64,000 nt of DNA from Ceratopteris richardii. Taxonomy: Eukaryota; Streptophyta; Polypodiopsida; Polypodiales; Pteridaceae. The translations under genes were made by a program, and so were the position numbers. Position 1 is the stretch's first letter. Each line of letters opens with the position of its first letter. The DNA lies in assembly GCA_020310875.1 (NCBI GenBank), contig CM035431.1, positions 11,699,598 through 11,763,597 of the forward strand, read 5' to 3'. Below the pieces are notes generated by a model. It was not told the DNA's origin. It worked only from the letters and a program-made list of their open reading frames with translations, and made no database searches. This document shows, piece by piece, positions 10,675-20,514 of the stretch.

Positions 10675-10681
10675 CTGTGAG
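10675..10681 (-). other. Candidate 3' splice site before B ORF2
   Basis: In element sense a pyrimidine-rich run ending TATTCTCACAG lies 21 nt upstream of the ORF2 ATG at 10653. With the donor-like CAG/GTACAG in the leader (22141-22150), it could give a spliced mRNA that skips gag-pol. No expression data; inference from sequence only. Confidence 0.4.
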
Positions 10682-10716
10682 AATATAGAACCAAGTGTTA
10701 ACATTGTAATGGACAA

Positions 10717-10866
10717 AACAAATCCGTTGTTGTCCCCATTACAACATTAACATGCGGGTCGGGAGCGATTAATGGGTTAGTAAGTGCTCGGTGCAAGTGT
10801 GTGTGTGATTAGTCGTTCGGTAGACCTAAGAGTTAAGTGGAGTGATGTAGTGTGATAGTGATGTGG
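10717..10866 (-). other. Spacer between B gag-pol and ORF2
   Basis: A non-coding 150-bp gap. It contains a TG/CA run and no ribosome-reinitiation signal I can recognise. The equivalent spacer in E is 55888-56083. Confidence 0.6.
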
Positions 10867-13800
10867 TTAGCAGGTTGACATGGATTTACAAATGGGGTCC
10901 GGGGGTTTGTTACAAGTCTTGGGCTGCCAAATGCAGCAGATAGGTTTTGCTCTGGGTTTCATAGAGACTCTCGAGAGCGTTATAGGCATGTCGGCTTGAA
11001 AATGAGGCTTTTTAGGGACCCATTTACAAGTGATTCTATTCGAGCTCATGGGCCTTGGTGTGTTACTGATTGTTGAAAAAGAGTGGACGCCAGCTGTGCG
11101 AGTGAATGGACCATACTGTATGGGATCTGGTCTCGGTGTAGCTATTTGAGCCCGCAAACAAGCCTTAGGCACCCAAATTTGTCTTGATTGTGGGCTAGCC
11201 TTCATCGACTTCTTGGGCACCCAAATAGACTTCACATTAGCAGAAGAACTTCTGAAAGACTTCTTATTAGTGTCGTGTTGTTGGTTACTAATAAGAGGCT
11301 TTGCCCGTGTGGTTGGCTTGAGTGCAACCGGGTGTTCGCCTTTCCGCACCCACACTTGTTTCACTCGCTGGGACATTTTGCAGCGCAGGTATTTTTGATC
11401 TCCGACATAGGTAGTACTCTGCTTCTTCTGTCTTTGATCCACCTTTGGTTTCTGCCTCCCTCTGGCCTTTGGAAAAGAAGGGAGTTCCGTTGTGGTTTTG
11501 ACTCCTTTTTTGAGATCTTCATTCTTCTGTGTCACATAGCCTTGGACAAGAACAGCATGGTCAGCTTCATGTGCACCCCTGGAAGGACCAGGAGTCTGTG
11601 CCTCTCCTAATTCCTTGAGTGCTCCATTATTTAACTCCATTGTAATTCTAGTCTGATTCACCCATACCTGAAGAAGTCCACTTCTTAGGTCTAAGTTGAC
11701 TGCTTGGTCATAAATCCAGTCTTGACCCAGGACAAGGGGTTCCGTGAGGTCCTCGTCTTGGCATACTAGCGCTTTAACTGTCATTGCCTCATCATGAATA
11801 TAGAGGGGAAGTTCCACCTCGCCCATGCAAGGGGTTTCCACGCCTCCCAATCCTATGAGATATGCTTCCACAGGATCGACAGTTAACTGCAACTCTTGAC
11901 AGTAAGAAGATTTAACAGCACTGGTGGCTGCGCCTGAGTCAATCAAGGCCCTTATAGTACTTGCACTCTTTCCTTGTCCTATACCTAAGGTTATGAAAGG
12001 GCGTCGGTCAGTTATTCTATGTGAACTAACACATGAAACTTCACACATAGCCACGTCATATCCTTGATCTGCATATGCATCTTGCCTAGGATGCTCTCTA
12101 CCTTGTCTTCTTAGTTTCATTCTTCGTATGCGCTCTAGGGCTTCTGCTTGAGCTTCCTCTCGAATTCGCTTTTCTTCTTCTTTGCGTTTCTTAGCCGTGT
12201 TGAGTCGATTTAGCATTTCCTCTGTGAGAGGTTCCTGATACAACTTAACCCGGCATCCGCTAATATAGTTTGGGAGAACATCGCCTTCTAATGTGGCTAG
12301 TTGCACTGCTCCACTTGTTGAGATCCTATTTATGATCATAGGTCCGTAGCCTCTCTTTTCTAGCTTCCTTGCATGTTGTTTCAATGTGTAAACTAAAACT
12401 AGATCTCCTGCTTTCAAGCCCTTATCCTTCACATGGGCATCAAAGTATGCCTTCTGTCGCTTCTTTGCCGCATATATCCCTGCAGCTGCTCTCAGTCTTG
12501 TTTCTCCTAATCGTTCAAGGTCAAAGATCCTAGAGGAGAGCTCATGACCTGTCCATTCGTGCTCTTGTGCTACCTTCAATGTAGGTATCAAAAAGTCTAA
12601 AGGTAGCACTGCGTTTTGGCCAAATACCATCTGAAAGGGGGTGGCTTGGAGTACCGTTTTATAGGCGACTCGGTATGCCCAAACAGCATGGTGTAGCTGT
12701 TTGTCCCAATCAGAGCGTTTAGTGTTCACCAATTTTGTCAGTACATTGCATAAGATCTTGTTGGTGCTTTCGGCTTGTCCATTAGCTTGAGGGTGATAGG
12801 GGGCAGACTTCTTATGTATCACCAAGAATTCTTGGAGCAGATTTTCAATAACTTCATTCAAGAAGTGAGTGCCTCTATCACTCACCAGCTCTATAGGTAG
12901 CCCATATCTTGTAAACACATTCTCAAACAAGAATTTGGCAGTTGTTTGAGCATCGTTCTTGTATGTAGCTTTTACCTCTACCCACTTGGTGAGATAATCT
13001 GTTGCCACAATGATGTATTCCGCATGAGAACCTTTCGCTGGGGGATTAATAGGGCCTACGAAGTCTATTCCCCACTTAGAGAATGCACGTCCACCCATCA
13101 TAGGTTTCAGTGGCATCTCATCTTTGCGTATAGGATACTGGGTCCTTTGACAGATATCACACCGTTTCACATAGGTATGTGCATCCATGTGAAGGGTGGG
13201 CCACCAGAAGCCCGCAAACAATATTGCCTTGATCACCCGATCTGGTCCAAAGTGTCCTCCTGCTACACCTTGGTGAGCAGTTTCTAAGATCTTAAGATAT
13301 TCACTCTCATGGACACATAATCTCAGGTAACCATCTTTACCGCGCTTATATAGATTATCACCTATGAGTGAATAATCCAGGGCTTCTTGTTCTAAACTCC
13401 TTTTCCTAGCTAGAGTCATGTCTGGGGGGAATGTGTTTGTCCTTAAGAATGATACTAGAGGTTCACTCCAATCTGGCACAATGGATATTTGATAGAGAGT
13501 GGCATGTTCCACAGGTGGTTTAGTGCAACAGATTGGGCATTCCTTGCACAACTTTTGGACATCCGCTTCCATGGTTGGCCAGTGCACTCCGAATCTCTTT
13601 AGAGTCTGTAAAGTTCGTTGTTTTGAATGGTGTTGCTCTAGTGCACCTACATGTGCTAATTGCAACCATTTAGCGTACTCATCCTCTTCTACGCAACAAG
13701 CCAAGATCCCTTGATCTGTATGCTTGTACATGCTTCCTGCCATGATGTGGTATTTTTGGGCTTTTACCACCTCTCTATTCCGTGTGTTTACCATTGGATG

Positions 13801-16800
13801 GTTAGGCCCATAGGTCAATACTGGTACCATTGGCTTGGCCCACTGCGGCACCACTTCCAAATTAAACAAGTAAGCATCAGGAAGGTCATCTGACACTCCT
13901 TGTGGGGCTTCTCCCGATGTGAGCCTAGAAAGATGATCTGCTCTTAAATGAGTCCTACCTTTCCTTACCACAACCTCAAAATCATATTCCATTAGTAAGA
14001 GAAACCATCTTACTAATCTTCCTGTATTGCATGGCTTGTTCACAAGATATAACAATGCTTGGTGATCAGTAAAAAATTTAAACTTATTTGCAAGCAAATA
14101 GTGTCTAAATTTCTTAACTGCATATACCATGCCTAATCCTTCGCGCTCTGTAGTGGTGTAATTCCGTTCAGCCGCATTCAATTGTCTGCTGGCATAGGCA
14201 ATTGGGAGATCCATATTACCTTCACCAGTAGGTTGTGCAAGCACACATCCAATAGCATAATTGGATGCATCCACATGAACATGGAATGGCTTGTTCCAAT
14301 CTGGTGTGGTCAAGATTGGTGCTGAACATAATCTTCGTTTAAGCTCTTGGAAGGAATTTTCGCATTCATCCGTCCACTCAAAGTTTGTCAGAAGTCCGTA
14401 CATGGGCTTTGCAATGACAGCATACATGTGTATAAATCGTCGATAATAACCGCAATGCCCCATGAAAGCTTGTACTTCCTTGACATTCTTTGGCCTAGGT
14501 AGCTCTGCTATGGCTCTCACTTTTTCTTCGTCGGTAGATATGCCATTCTTTGACACTATGTGTCCTAGAATCTTGCCTTGCCTGACCATAAAAACACACT
14601 TTTCTGGGTTCAGGCAGACTTGATATTCTCTACATTTGTCAAAGATTTGTCTGAGTTCAGGAATATGGGTTTGTCTAACATTGGAATGAGCACAAAGATC
14701 ATCAACATAGACTTCTAAATTCTTCCTTAGGAACTCCTTAAACACATGGCACATCAGCCTCTGGAAGGTGGCTGGTGCATTGGTAAGCCCAAATGGCATT
14801 ACTCTAAAAGCAAAAATGCCCCATTCTGTGGCGAAGGCTGTCTTATGCTGATCCTCTGGAGCTATGGCTACTTGATTGTAGCCCGAGAATCCATCAAGGA
14901 AACTGTACACTTCCTTGCCTGCCACTCTTTCTAAGAGATGTTCTGTGATGGGAAGCGGATAGTTATCTCGAATCGTGGCGGCATTAACCTTTTTCAAGTT
15001 AATGCACACACGCAGCTTGCCATTCTTCTTGGGCACCACTACGATGGGGGATACCCATTCAGTGTGCTCAATTTCATAGATAAATCCAGCTTCAACCAGT
15101 CTATCTATCTCTTCTTTGATCTTAGCAGCGTAATTATCGTTATATGTATAAGGCTTTTGCTTAGAGGGTTTGGCATCTGAGGTCATGGGGATGGTGTGTG
15201 AGCATATGTCCGGGTCAACACCTTTCAAATCCTTGTAACTCCAAGCGAATACATCTCTGTATTCTCTTAGCAAGGCTATCAATTCGTACTCTTCTTCTTT
15301 TGTTAGGTCATGACCTATATACGTGCATCTCTCCTCTCCTTCTTCTATGGCCACTACTATTTTCTTGGTGGTTTCTTTGTTATCATAGGCCTCTCCTGAT
15401 TGTGCCTCCCGTTTAGGCATTCTTATCATGACTCTCCTGTCATCTATCTCATATTTCTTAAAATTTTCTGGGACCTCAAACAAAGATTCTTCCTCTTCTG
15501 GTAAGGCTTCTCTTTTCTTTCGTTTCTTTCCTTCTTCCTTAGGGGTCATATACGTTGCTAATCTTACATCATTTGTAACCTCTCCATGCCTCTGGGGTTG
15601 AAATTCTATTTCATGGAAGTATTCTTCATCTGATGCAAATGGTGGATCCATAATGATTGACTCTAGATCGGAGTCACTTGCATCCTTAAATGCATCAGGG
15701 CTAGGTTCGCATTCTTCTAGAACTGCCTCTCCCATGATTGGCTCTATGGAGAAGACTGAAATATCATAGCCATCCTCATCACAGTGAGGTGTCCATTGTT
15801 CTTCGTTGATGGCTACATCCATTGTTGCTAAAATTTCTGCCCAGCCATGGGGTTCAAATTCCTCGTCTGGAAAAACTACCGGTGCATAGGCTGGGTCTTG
15901 AATGGGTCTATGGGTTTCGTTTGCACCTATTTCTCTGGCCTTTTCTCTCTTCTCTTCCTCCACTGCTACTTTGCACATCCATAAGTGAGTGTCTTCGTGC
16001 ATCCAGGAGGATCCTGATCTTATGGAATGCACAGATTCTGTATCATCTTTGGCTCTATGGATGGGATTCCATTGGATAGGAGGGACATCTCTATGAGAAT
16101 AATCCTTGAGATTGACTTTGGTTGTAACACCTAAGTGCTGCAGGTATAAAGAATTGGTTCCCCAATCCTGTACCACTTGCAACTGTCGCATGAATGGTCT
16201 TCCCAAAATCATCTCATAGGCATGGTTTTTGCTGAAGTCACATATAGCAAAGGTATGTTCAAACTCGACACCACAAGTGGTGAGAGTTATTCCTTCTAGC
16301 AATCCTAGGGGTCTCTCTATGTGGCCATCGGCCATCTGCAATTTCATTCTCGTCGGCCTGAGTGCTGGCTTGCCCCAACGCTTCCATAAGGAGGTGGTGG
16401 CAATTGCAACTCCTGCACCTGAGTCCAAAATTGCCTTCGTGGTGTAGTCCTGATAGGTGATGGGAAGGTAGGTGTTCCCTTCTTCACCTTCACACATATC
16501 TCCTATCTTATCCAAGGGAATTTCCGGTACTGTCCTATGGGATCCTACCCGGGAACGAGGTTTTGCAGTTTCAGTTACTTGACTAGCTACATATTTTCGC
16601 GTGTTTGGTCTCTCCTCAGGCAGCTCTTCCAAAGTGAGATCGCGTTGCACCTTGGTGTTCGTTACTACCTCCGTGTTCCTCGGTATGACTGAGTCGTTGT
16701 TCCTTACCATGACTGTGGGTGCTCTCACACATGTGGACTTTGCTTCCCATGGGCCTGTGAAGTGGGGTAGCTCCTGTATGGAATTAGACTCAAAGTCCAA

Positions 16801-19800
16801 TCTCTCATGAGATTGAGCACTCTCATGTTCCCCGTAAATTGATGGGATGTCTTGTGGGAATTGGTCGTGTGCATCGTCCACAAGTTCAAAAGGAGGGGCG
16901 ACCTCGCTTTCGTTTTCCCATTTGTCTTCTTGAATCTCTCGCAGGAAGTCTGGTGCAAACCGATTCATAGAAGAAGAAGTGTCTGGCTCCGTAGAATTAG
17001 GTACGTATGCTACCTGGGAAGGAGGGCTTATCCTATCGTTGGCTCTTTCCTCGTTGTCATAGATAGCTGAAGCACAAGCTTCTTGGGGAGGATTACTTAT
17101 GCTATTACTTTTCCGCACAGGCTCATACGCTCTCTGGGAAGGAATGTGGGTTACCTGTGGAGGTACATAAGCTTTCGAGGGAGGCACCTGTGACCTTTGG
17201 GAAGGAAGATAGACTCCTTGAGGAGGCACATGAGCTTCCTGAAGAGGCTGGCTTATCCGTTCTCTTGCCCTTTCCTTTTTTAGAGGGATAGGCTCCTTTT
17301 CTGGCTGTGCAGTTAGCCTCTCTAATCTTTCTAAGGAGGGGAAGTTGTCTGGTTTAGTGGAATTGGCTGCATAGACTTCCGATGGGGAATGGCTCAGGTT
17401 TTTGCTTGCTTTCTCTCTCTCTTGATTTTTTTCTTCCTTATCAGATCTTGCAATTATCCTCTCTAACTTCTCTAGGAATCCATCCAAGTGTAATTGCGTT
17501 TTGGCTGAGCCCGAGTAATTGAAAAGGCGACTGGCTTCAAACATAGTTTGAGCCAATGCGACCATTTTCGCGCACAGTTTGGTTCTTTCTATCTCTAGGT
17601 CAGCCCTAGGATAGCACTTGGCATGATCCGTGACGTTTGGCCCTTCTTGGATTCTGGCCTGATATGCTTTAAGCATCATGTTTATGTCCTCAGGAGTGGG
17701 ATCTGCTAGGACTGATCCTGCTCTAGGGGGTGGTGGGATTTGATGAGGCGGTGGGGAAGGTGGTGAGTCGGATGGAGATGGGAGTGGTGGAGGCGGGGTG
17801 ATGTGAGAGGGAGTTTGAGCTGAGAGTTCAGTTATCCTCGCTTTGGTTTCTCTTATGCTTTCCTCAAGCTCACTCATCTTTTTGGCCCATTGTCGTTTCA
17901 TTCTTTCTCGACTATCTTTCCATGCTCTAGTCCTTTTCTTTGTTACGCTCTCGGTTTCACTAGCCTCTGGGCCCTTTTCCTGGCTTGTCTCTTGGTTTTG
18001 CTGCAATGCCTGAGCTCTAGTGACTACCTGCACTGGTGCAGTGGAAGTGACGCTTCCTGAGGAATCTACAACCAAACCAATCACATTGATAGGAGTGATT
18101 TTTGGCATATTATTGGGGTTCTTAGGGCAATCTCGTAAGAGATGTTCTTTTCCACAATCTTGGCAGAAACCTTGGATAGTCACTGACTGGGGTGGTGTAG
18201 GTGGAGGTAAGGGACAATCACGAATGAAGTGATCCCCCTGGCATCGGTAGCATGGTCCTCTAGGAAAGGGTGGTCGTACCTGCCTAGGTTGAGGCCTAGG
18301 GTTGGGGTTTGCATACATGACGTTCGTGTAATCTGACTCCCAACTAGGTTCACTTGGTTCTTCACTATAGTAGGACTCACCATGTTCTGGAGACTGCATG
18401 TAGTAAGCCTGGGGACTATCGACATGTGTAGAATCAAAGCTATGGTCACTCGGGTCACTTTCTGAGATCAATGGGGTTACTGGAACTATGGCCCTATTCA
18501 GGTTTTCTTCTGCAACAGCATACTTTACTGGAATCACGTTAGAGGGGTTTGGAGGCTGTTGAGCTAGCACCGGTTGGGGTCTCTGTTGGGCCTGATATTG
18601 TGGTTGGTAGGTTTGTTGGGGTCTAGCATATTGTGGTGGTGGAGGATACTGGTTCTGGTATCTGCCTTGTTGGTGGGGTTGAGGGTAGGGTTGCCTAACT
18701 GCCTGCTTGTTGTATGGGCAATCTTGCGCAGTGTGGTTTGTGTACTTCCGTTCTATGGTGCAGTACTGGCTACTAGGGTTAACTTGGGGTTGGGCCATAA
18801 TGGGACACACATTTGCCATGTGGTCACCACCGCATGTATAGCACCTTTTCACAGGGGCAAACCTTGGGATTTGTTTGCTAGTTACACCTAATTTCTGAGC
18901 TACCTTCTCGGCAAGTTCCTCAATTGATGTGGATTGCGTGGAAGAGTGACTAGATGCACTATCTGAATCTTTGTAGATTTTGGAGAGCTCTAGTTCTTCC
19001 CCTAGGTTATCTTCAATGTCAATGCACATGCGTACACATTCTTCTATGGTCCTAGGGTCTTTTAGATACACATAGGATCTCAATTTCGTACTCAGCAATC
19101 CGTCAAGGAATAAGGCTACTTGTTTAGCAGATGTGGGTAGCTCCGAAATAGGACATCTTTCAAGGTATTGCCTAAATCTTCTTCCGGCAAGTCTCACAGT
19201 CTCTTGAGGGGTTTGTTTGAAGCTGTGAATCAGTGAGGAGGTGTTGTGCCTTATGCCACTCTTGGAGAACTCAATAATAAATGCTTCTAGGAGTTGGTCT
19301 ATGCTCCTGAACTGGCGCTCATCCAATGGTTGAAACCATGTAAGTGCCGTATTCCTCAGGGTTAGACCGAAGGCATTGTACTGCGTGAATAGATCCTCAA
19401 CTTGTTCGGCTCTCAAGACTTGCTTGAACTCCGCCACATGATCATAGGGATCTCCTGTGCCGTCAAAGTAATTCTTCATGGACTTAACTAGCTGGGTGGG
19501 TCTCAAAGTTCTTGTGTGCTCCCTAGGTCTCGGCAGAGGGAATCCATCTACATTTCTTTGGTTCCTGTGGGCTCTATGCATCTCGGGTTCTACCCTATTC
19601 GTCTCTGTTCTCGTTCTTTCTCTACCCACTGGGTTGGCAAAACTTACTTCCGGTCTATCTCTACTTCTGTCTCTTTGCGTACCATGAGCTTGGGAAGTTC
19701 CAGCCCCAGGGTGACCATAGGATACATTTGATCTAGGTTGGGGGAAAATAAATTCGCCCTTCCAAGTGTAGGCATGTCTATCATTTTCCGTCACCCCAAA

Positions 19801-20514
19801 GATCCGTTCTGAAGCATGATCTAAGTAAGTCACTCTACCTGGGCTGTCCGGATCCTTAAACTCATAGATCATGATATTTCCTATGTCTGTTGGCTGATTA
19901 GACTTATACCTCCAAAAGGCTTCATCAGTTTCTCGATTGAGGAGCAACTCTATGCTCTTGTTGTCTTGGGGGACCCATTCAGGCGTGATAATCCTAGTGA
20001 GAACTGATTTACCTCGAGGGGTTCTAGGTTCCACTCCCATGTTTCCTTGTTCCAAATCACCTAAGTCCGCTTCTGAAATTACATTTCCAAATTCATCTGT
20101 CCTATCTGGATGACTGGTGACTACGTATATGGTTCCTTCCTTGTCCAGGTATGCACCGTTTTCAAACTTGACAGCTGGGTGCTCTAGTCCTATGGATTGG
20201 TCAGGGTTTTTAATCTGGACCACGGATCTTCCTAGGCCGTCCTCATAGATGCTAGCACCTACTCGGTTGGTCCTAAGGTATTCCAACTGTGTTTTGTAAG
20301 GGCCTTCTACCCTGTACAAGTAAGGCACTCCTGAACTTCCCGTAGGTCTGTCCATGCCTTGGGACATTTCTGACTCACTGGTCTCAGAGCTAGGGTAGTA
20401 TGAGTGGTGGCTCAACTGCTGGGCCCAAGACCTTGCAGTGTGATTGACACTAGCCTCTGAAGACCTAAGGCTTTGTCTCTCTCTTGCTAGGTGTCGTCCT
20501 GATCTAAGGTTCAT
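10867..20514 (-). CDS. Element B gag-pol polyprotein with duplicated modules
   Basis: One 3215-residue frame. It starts MNLRSGRH, a start shared with E. Order by approximate residue: gag capsid 339-500; three knuckles of form CX2CX3HX4C near 557, 755 and 783; VPPQ/VPSQ repeats ~1095-1130; retropepsin 1 at ~1362 (LDSGAG, then ILGRPFM); RT ~1790-1990 with YVDD at ~1936; RNase H from ~2082 (HVDASNYAIG, FTDHQA, RADHLSRL); H2C2 zinc module 1 ~2265-2330; H2C2 module 2 ~2390-2460; integrase core with GIDFVGP, SDRGTHF and GQAESTNK (~2485-2580); GPY/F-like segment; retropepsin-like 2 at ~2858 (LIDSGAATS, then LVLGQDW); tail with five W-[VQ]-[PR]-K motifs. No chromodomain. Processing would release the usual capsid, protease, RT/RNase H and integrase for cDNA synthesis and insertion. 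No stop or frameshift, so gag and pol appear to be made at equal ratio unless another mechanism acts. Confidence 0.95.
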   Translation of the reverse strand: MNLRSGRHLARERQSLRSSEASVNHTARSWAQQLSHHSYYPSSETSESEMSQGMDRPTGSSGVPYLYRVEGPYKTQLEYLRTNRVGASIYEDGLGRSVVQIKNPDQSIGLEHPAVKFENGAYLDKEGTIYVVTSHPDRTDEFGNVISEADLGDLEQGNMGVEPRTPRGKSVLTRIITPEWVPQDNKSIELLLNRETDEAFWRYKSNQPTDIGNIMIYEFKDPDSPGRVTYLDHASERIFGVTENDRHAYTWKGEFIFPQPRSNVSYGHPGAGTSQAHGTQRDRSRDRPEVSFANPVGRERTRTETNRVEPEMHRAHRNQRNVDGFPLPRPREHTRTLRPTQLVKSMKNYFDGTGDPYDHVAEFKQVLRAEQVEDLFTQYNAFGLTLRNTALTWFQPLDERQFRSIDQLLEAFIIEFSKSGIRHNTSSLIHSFKQTPQETVRLAGRRFRQYLERCPISELPTSAKQVALFLDGLLSTKLRSYVYLKDPRTIEECVRMCIDIEDNLGEELELSKIYKDSDSASSHSSTQSTSIEELAEKVAQKLGVTSKQIPRFAPVKRCYTCGGDHMANVCPIMAQPQVNPSSQYCTIERKYTNHTAQDCPYNKQAVRQPYPQPHQQGRYQNQYPPPPQYARPQQTYQPQYQAQQRPQPVLAQQPPNPSNVIPVKYAVAEENLNRAIVPVTPLISESDPSDHSFDSTHVDSPQAYYMQSPEHGESYYSEEPSEPSWESDYTNVMYANPNPRPQPRQVRPPFPRGPCYRCQGDHFIRDCPLPPPTPPQSVTIQGFCQDCGKEHLLRDCPKNPNNMPKITPINVIGLVVDSSGSVTSTAPVQVVTRAQALQQNQETSQEKGPEASETESVTKKRTRAWKDSRERMKRQWAKKMSELEESIRETKARITELSAQTPSHITPPPPLPSPSDSPPSPPPHQIPPPPRAGSVLADPTPEDINMMLKAYQARIQEGPNVTDHAKCYPRADLEIERTKLCAKMVALAQTMFEASRLFNYSGSAKTQLHLDGFLEKLERIIARSDKEEKNQEREKASKNLSHSPSEVYAANSTKPDNFPSLERLERLTAQPEKEPIPLKKERARERISQPLQEAHVPPQGVYLPSQRSQVPPSKAYVPPQVTHIPSQRAYEPVRKSNSISNPPQEACASAIYDNEERANDRISPPSQVAYVPNSTEPDTSSSMNRFAPDFLREIQEDKWENESEVAPPFELVDDAHDQFPQDIPSIYGEHESAQSHERLDFESNSIQELPHFTGPWEAKSTCVRAPTVMVRNNDSVIPRNTEVVTNTKVQRDLTLEELPEERPNTRKYVASQVTETAKPRSRVGSHRTVPEIPLDKIGDMCEGEEGNTYLPITYQDYTTKAILDSGAGVAIATTSLWKRWGKPALRPTRMKLQMADGHIERPLGLLEGITLTTCGVEFEHTFAICDFSKNHAYEMILGRPFMRQLQVVQDWGTNSLYLQHLGVTTKVNLKDYSHRDVPPIQWNPIHRAKDDTESVHSIRSGSSWMHEDTHLWMCKVAVEEEKREKAREIGANETHRPIQDPAYAPVVFPDEEFEPHGWAEILATMDVAINEEQWTPHCDEDGYDISVFSIEPIMGEAVLEECEPSPDAFKDASDSDLESIIMDPPFASDEEYFHEIEFQPQRHGEVTNDVRLATYMTPKEEGKKRKKREALPEEEESLFEVPENFKKYEIDDRRVMIRMPKREAQSGEAYDNKETTKKIVVAIEEGEERCTYIGHDLTKEEEYELIALLREYRDVFAWSYKDLKGVDPDICSHTIPMTSDAKPSKQKPYTYNDNYAAKIKEEIDRLVEAGFIYEIEHTEWVSPIVVVPKKNGKLRVCINLKKVNAATIRDNYPLPITEHLLERVAGKEVYSFLDGFSGYNQVAIAPEDQHKTAFATEWGIFAFRVMPFGLTNAPATFQRLMCHVFKEFLRKNLEVYVDDLCAHSNVRQTHIPELRQIFDKCREYQVCLNPEKCVFMVRQGKILGHIVSKNGISTDEEKVRAIAELPRPKNVKEVQAFMGHCGYYRRFIHMYAVIAKPMYGLLTNFEWTDECENSFQELKRRLCSAPILTTPDWNKPFHVHVDASNYAIGCVLAQPTGEGNMDLPIAYASRQLNAAERNYTTTEREGLGMVYAVKKFRHYLLANKFKFFTDHQALLYLVNKPCNTGRLVRWFLLLMEYDFEVVVRKGRTHLRADHLSRLTSGEAPQGVSDDLPDAYLFNLEVVPQWAKPMVPVLTYGPNHPMVNTRNREVVKAQKYHIMAGSMYKHTDQGILACCVEEDEYAKWLQLAHVGALEQHHSKQRTLQTLKRFGVHWPTMEADVQKLCKECPICCTKPPVEHATLYQISIVPDWSEPLVSFLRTNTFPPDMTLARKRSLEQEALDYSLIGDNLYKRGKDGYLRLCVHESEYLKILETAHQGVAGGHFGPDRVIKAILFAGFWWPTLHMDAHTYVKRCDICQRTQYPIRKDEMPLKPMMGGRAFSKWGIDFVGPINPPAKGSHAEYIIVATDYLTKWVEVKATYKNDAQTTAKFLFENVFTRYGLPIELVSDRGTHFLNEVIENLLQEFLVIHKKSAPYHPQANGQAESTNKILCNVLTKLVNTKRSDWDKQLHHAVWAYRVAYKTVLQATPFQMVFGQNAVLPLDFLIPTLKVAQEHEWTGHELSSRIFDLERLGETRLRAAAGIYAAKKRQKAYFDAHVKDKGLKAGDLVLVYTLKQHARKLEKRGYGPMIINRISTSGAVQLATLEGDVLPNYISGCRVKLYQEPLTEEMLNRLNTAKKRKEEEKRIREEAQAEALERIRRMKLRRQGREHPRQDAYADQGYDVAMCEVSCVSSHRITDRRPFITLGIGQGKSASTIRALIDSGAATSAVKSSYCQELQLTVDPVEAYLIGLGGVETPCMGEVELPLYIHDEAMTVKALVCQDEDLTEPLVLGQDWIYDQAVNLDLRSGLLQVWVNQTRITMELNNGALKELGEAQTPGPSRGAHEADHAVLVQGYVTQKNEDLKKGVKTTTELPSFPKARGRQKPKVDQRQKKQSTTYVGDQKYLRCKMSQRVKQVWVRKGEHPVALKPTTRAKPLISNQQHDTNKKSFRSSSANVKSIWVPKKSMKASPQSRQIWVPKACLRAQIATPRPDPIQYGPFTRTAGVHSFSTISNTPRPMSSNRITCKWVPKKPHFQADMPITLSRVSMKPRAKPICCIWQPKTCNKPPDPICKSMSTC

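Noticed and set aside
13930..13990. Second, archaeal-type RNase H as in Tat elements
   Set aside because: Between RNase H and integrase B has only a short linker and the duplicated H2C2 modules; no extra D-E-D RNase H motif set is visible.
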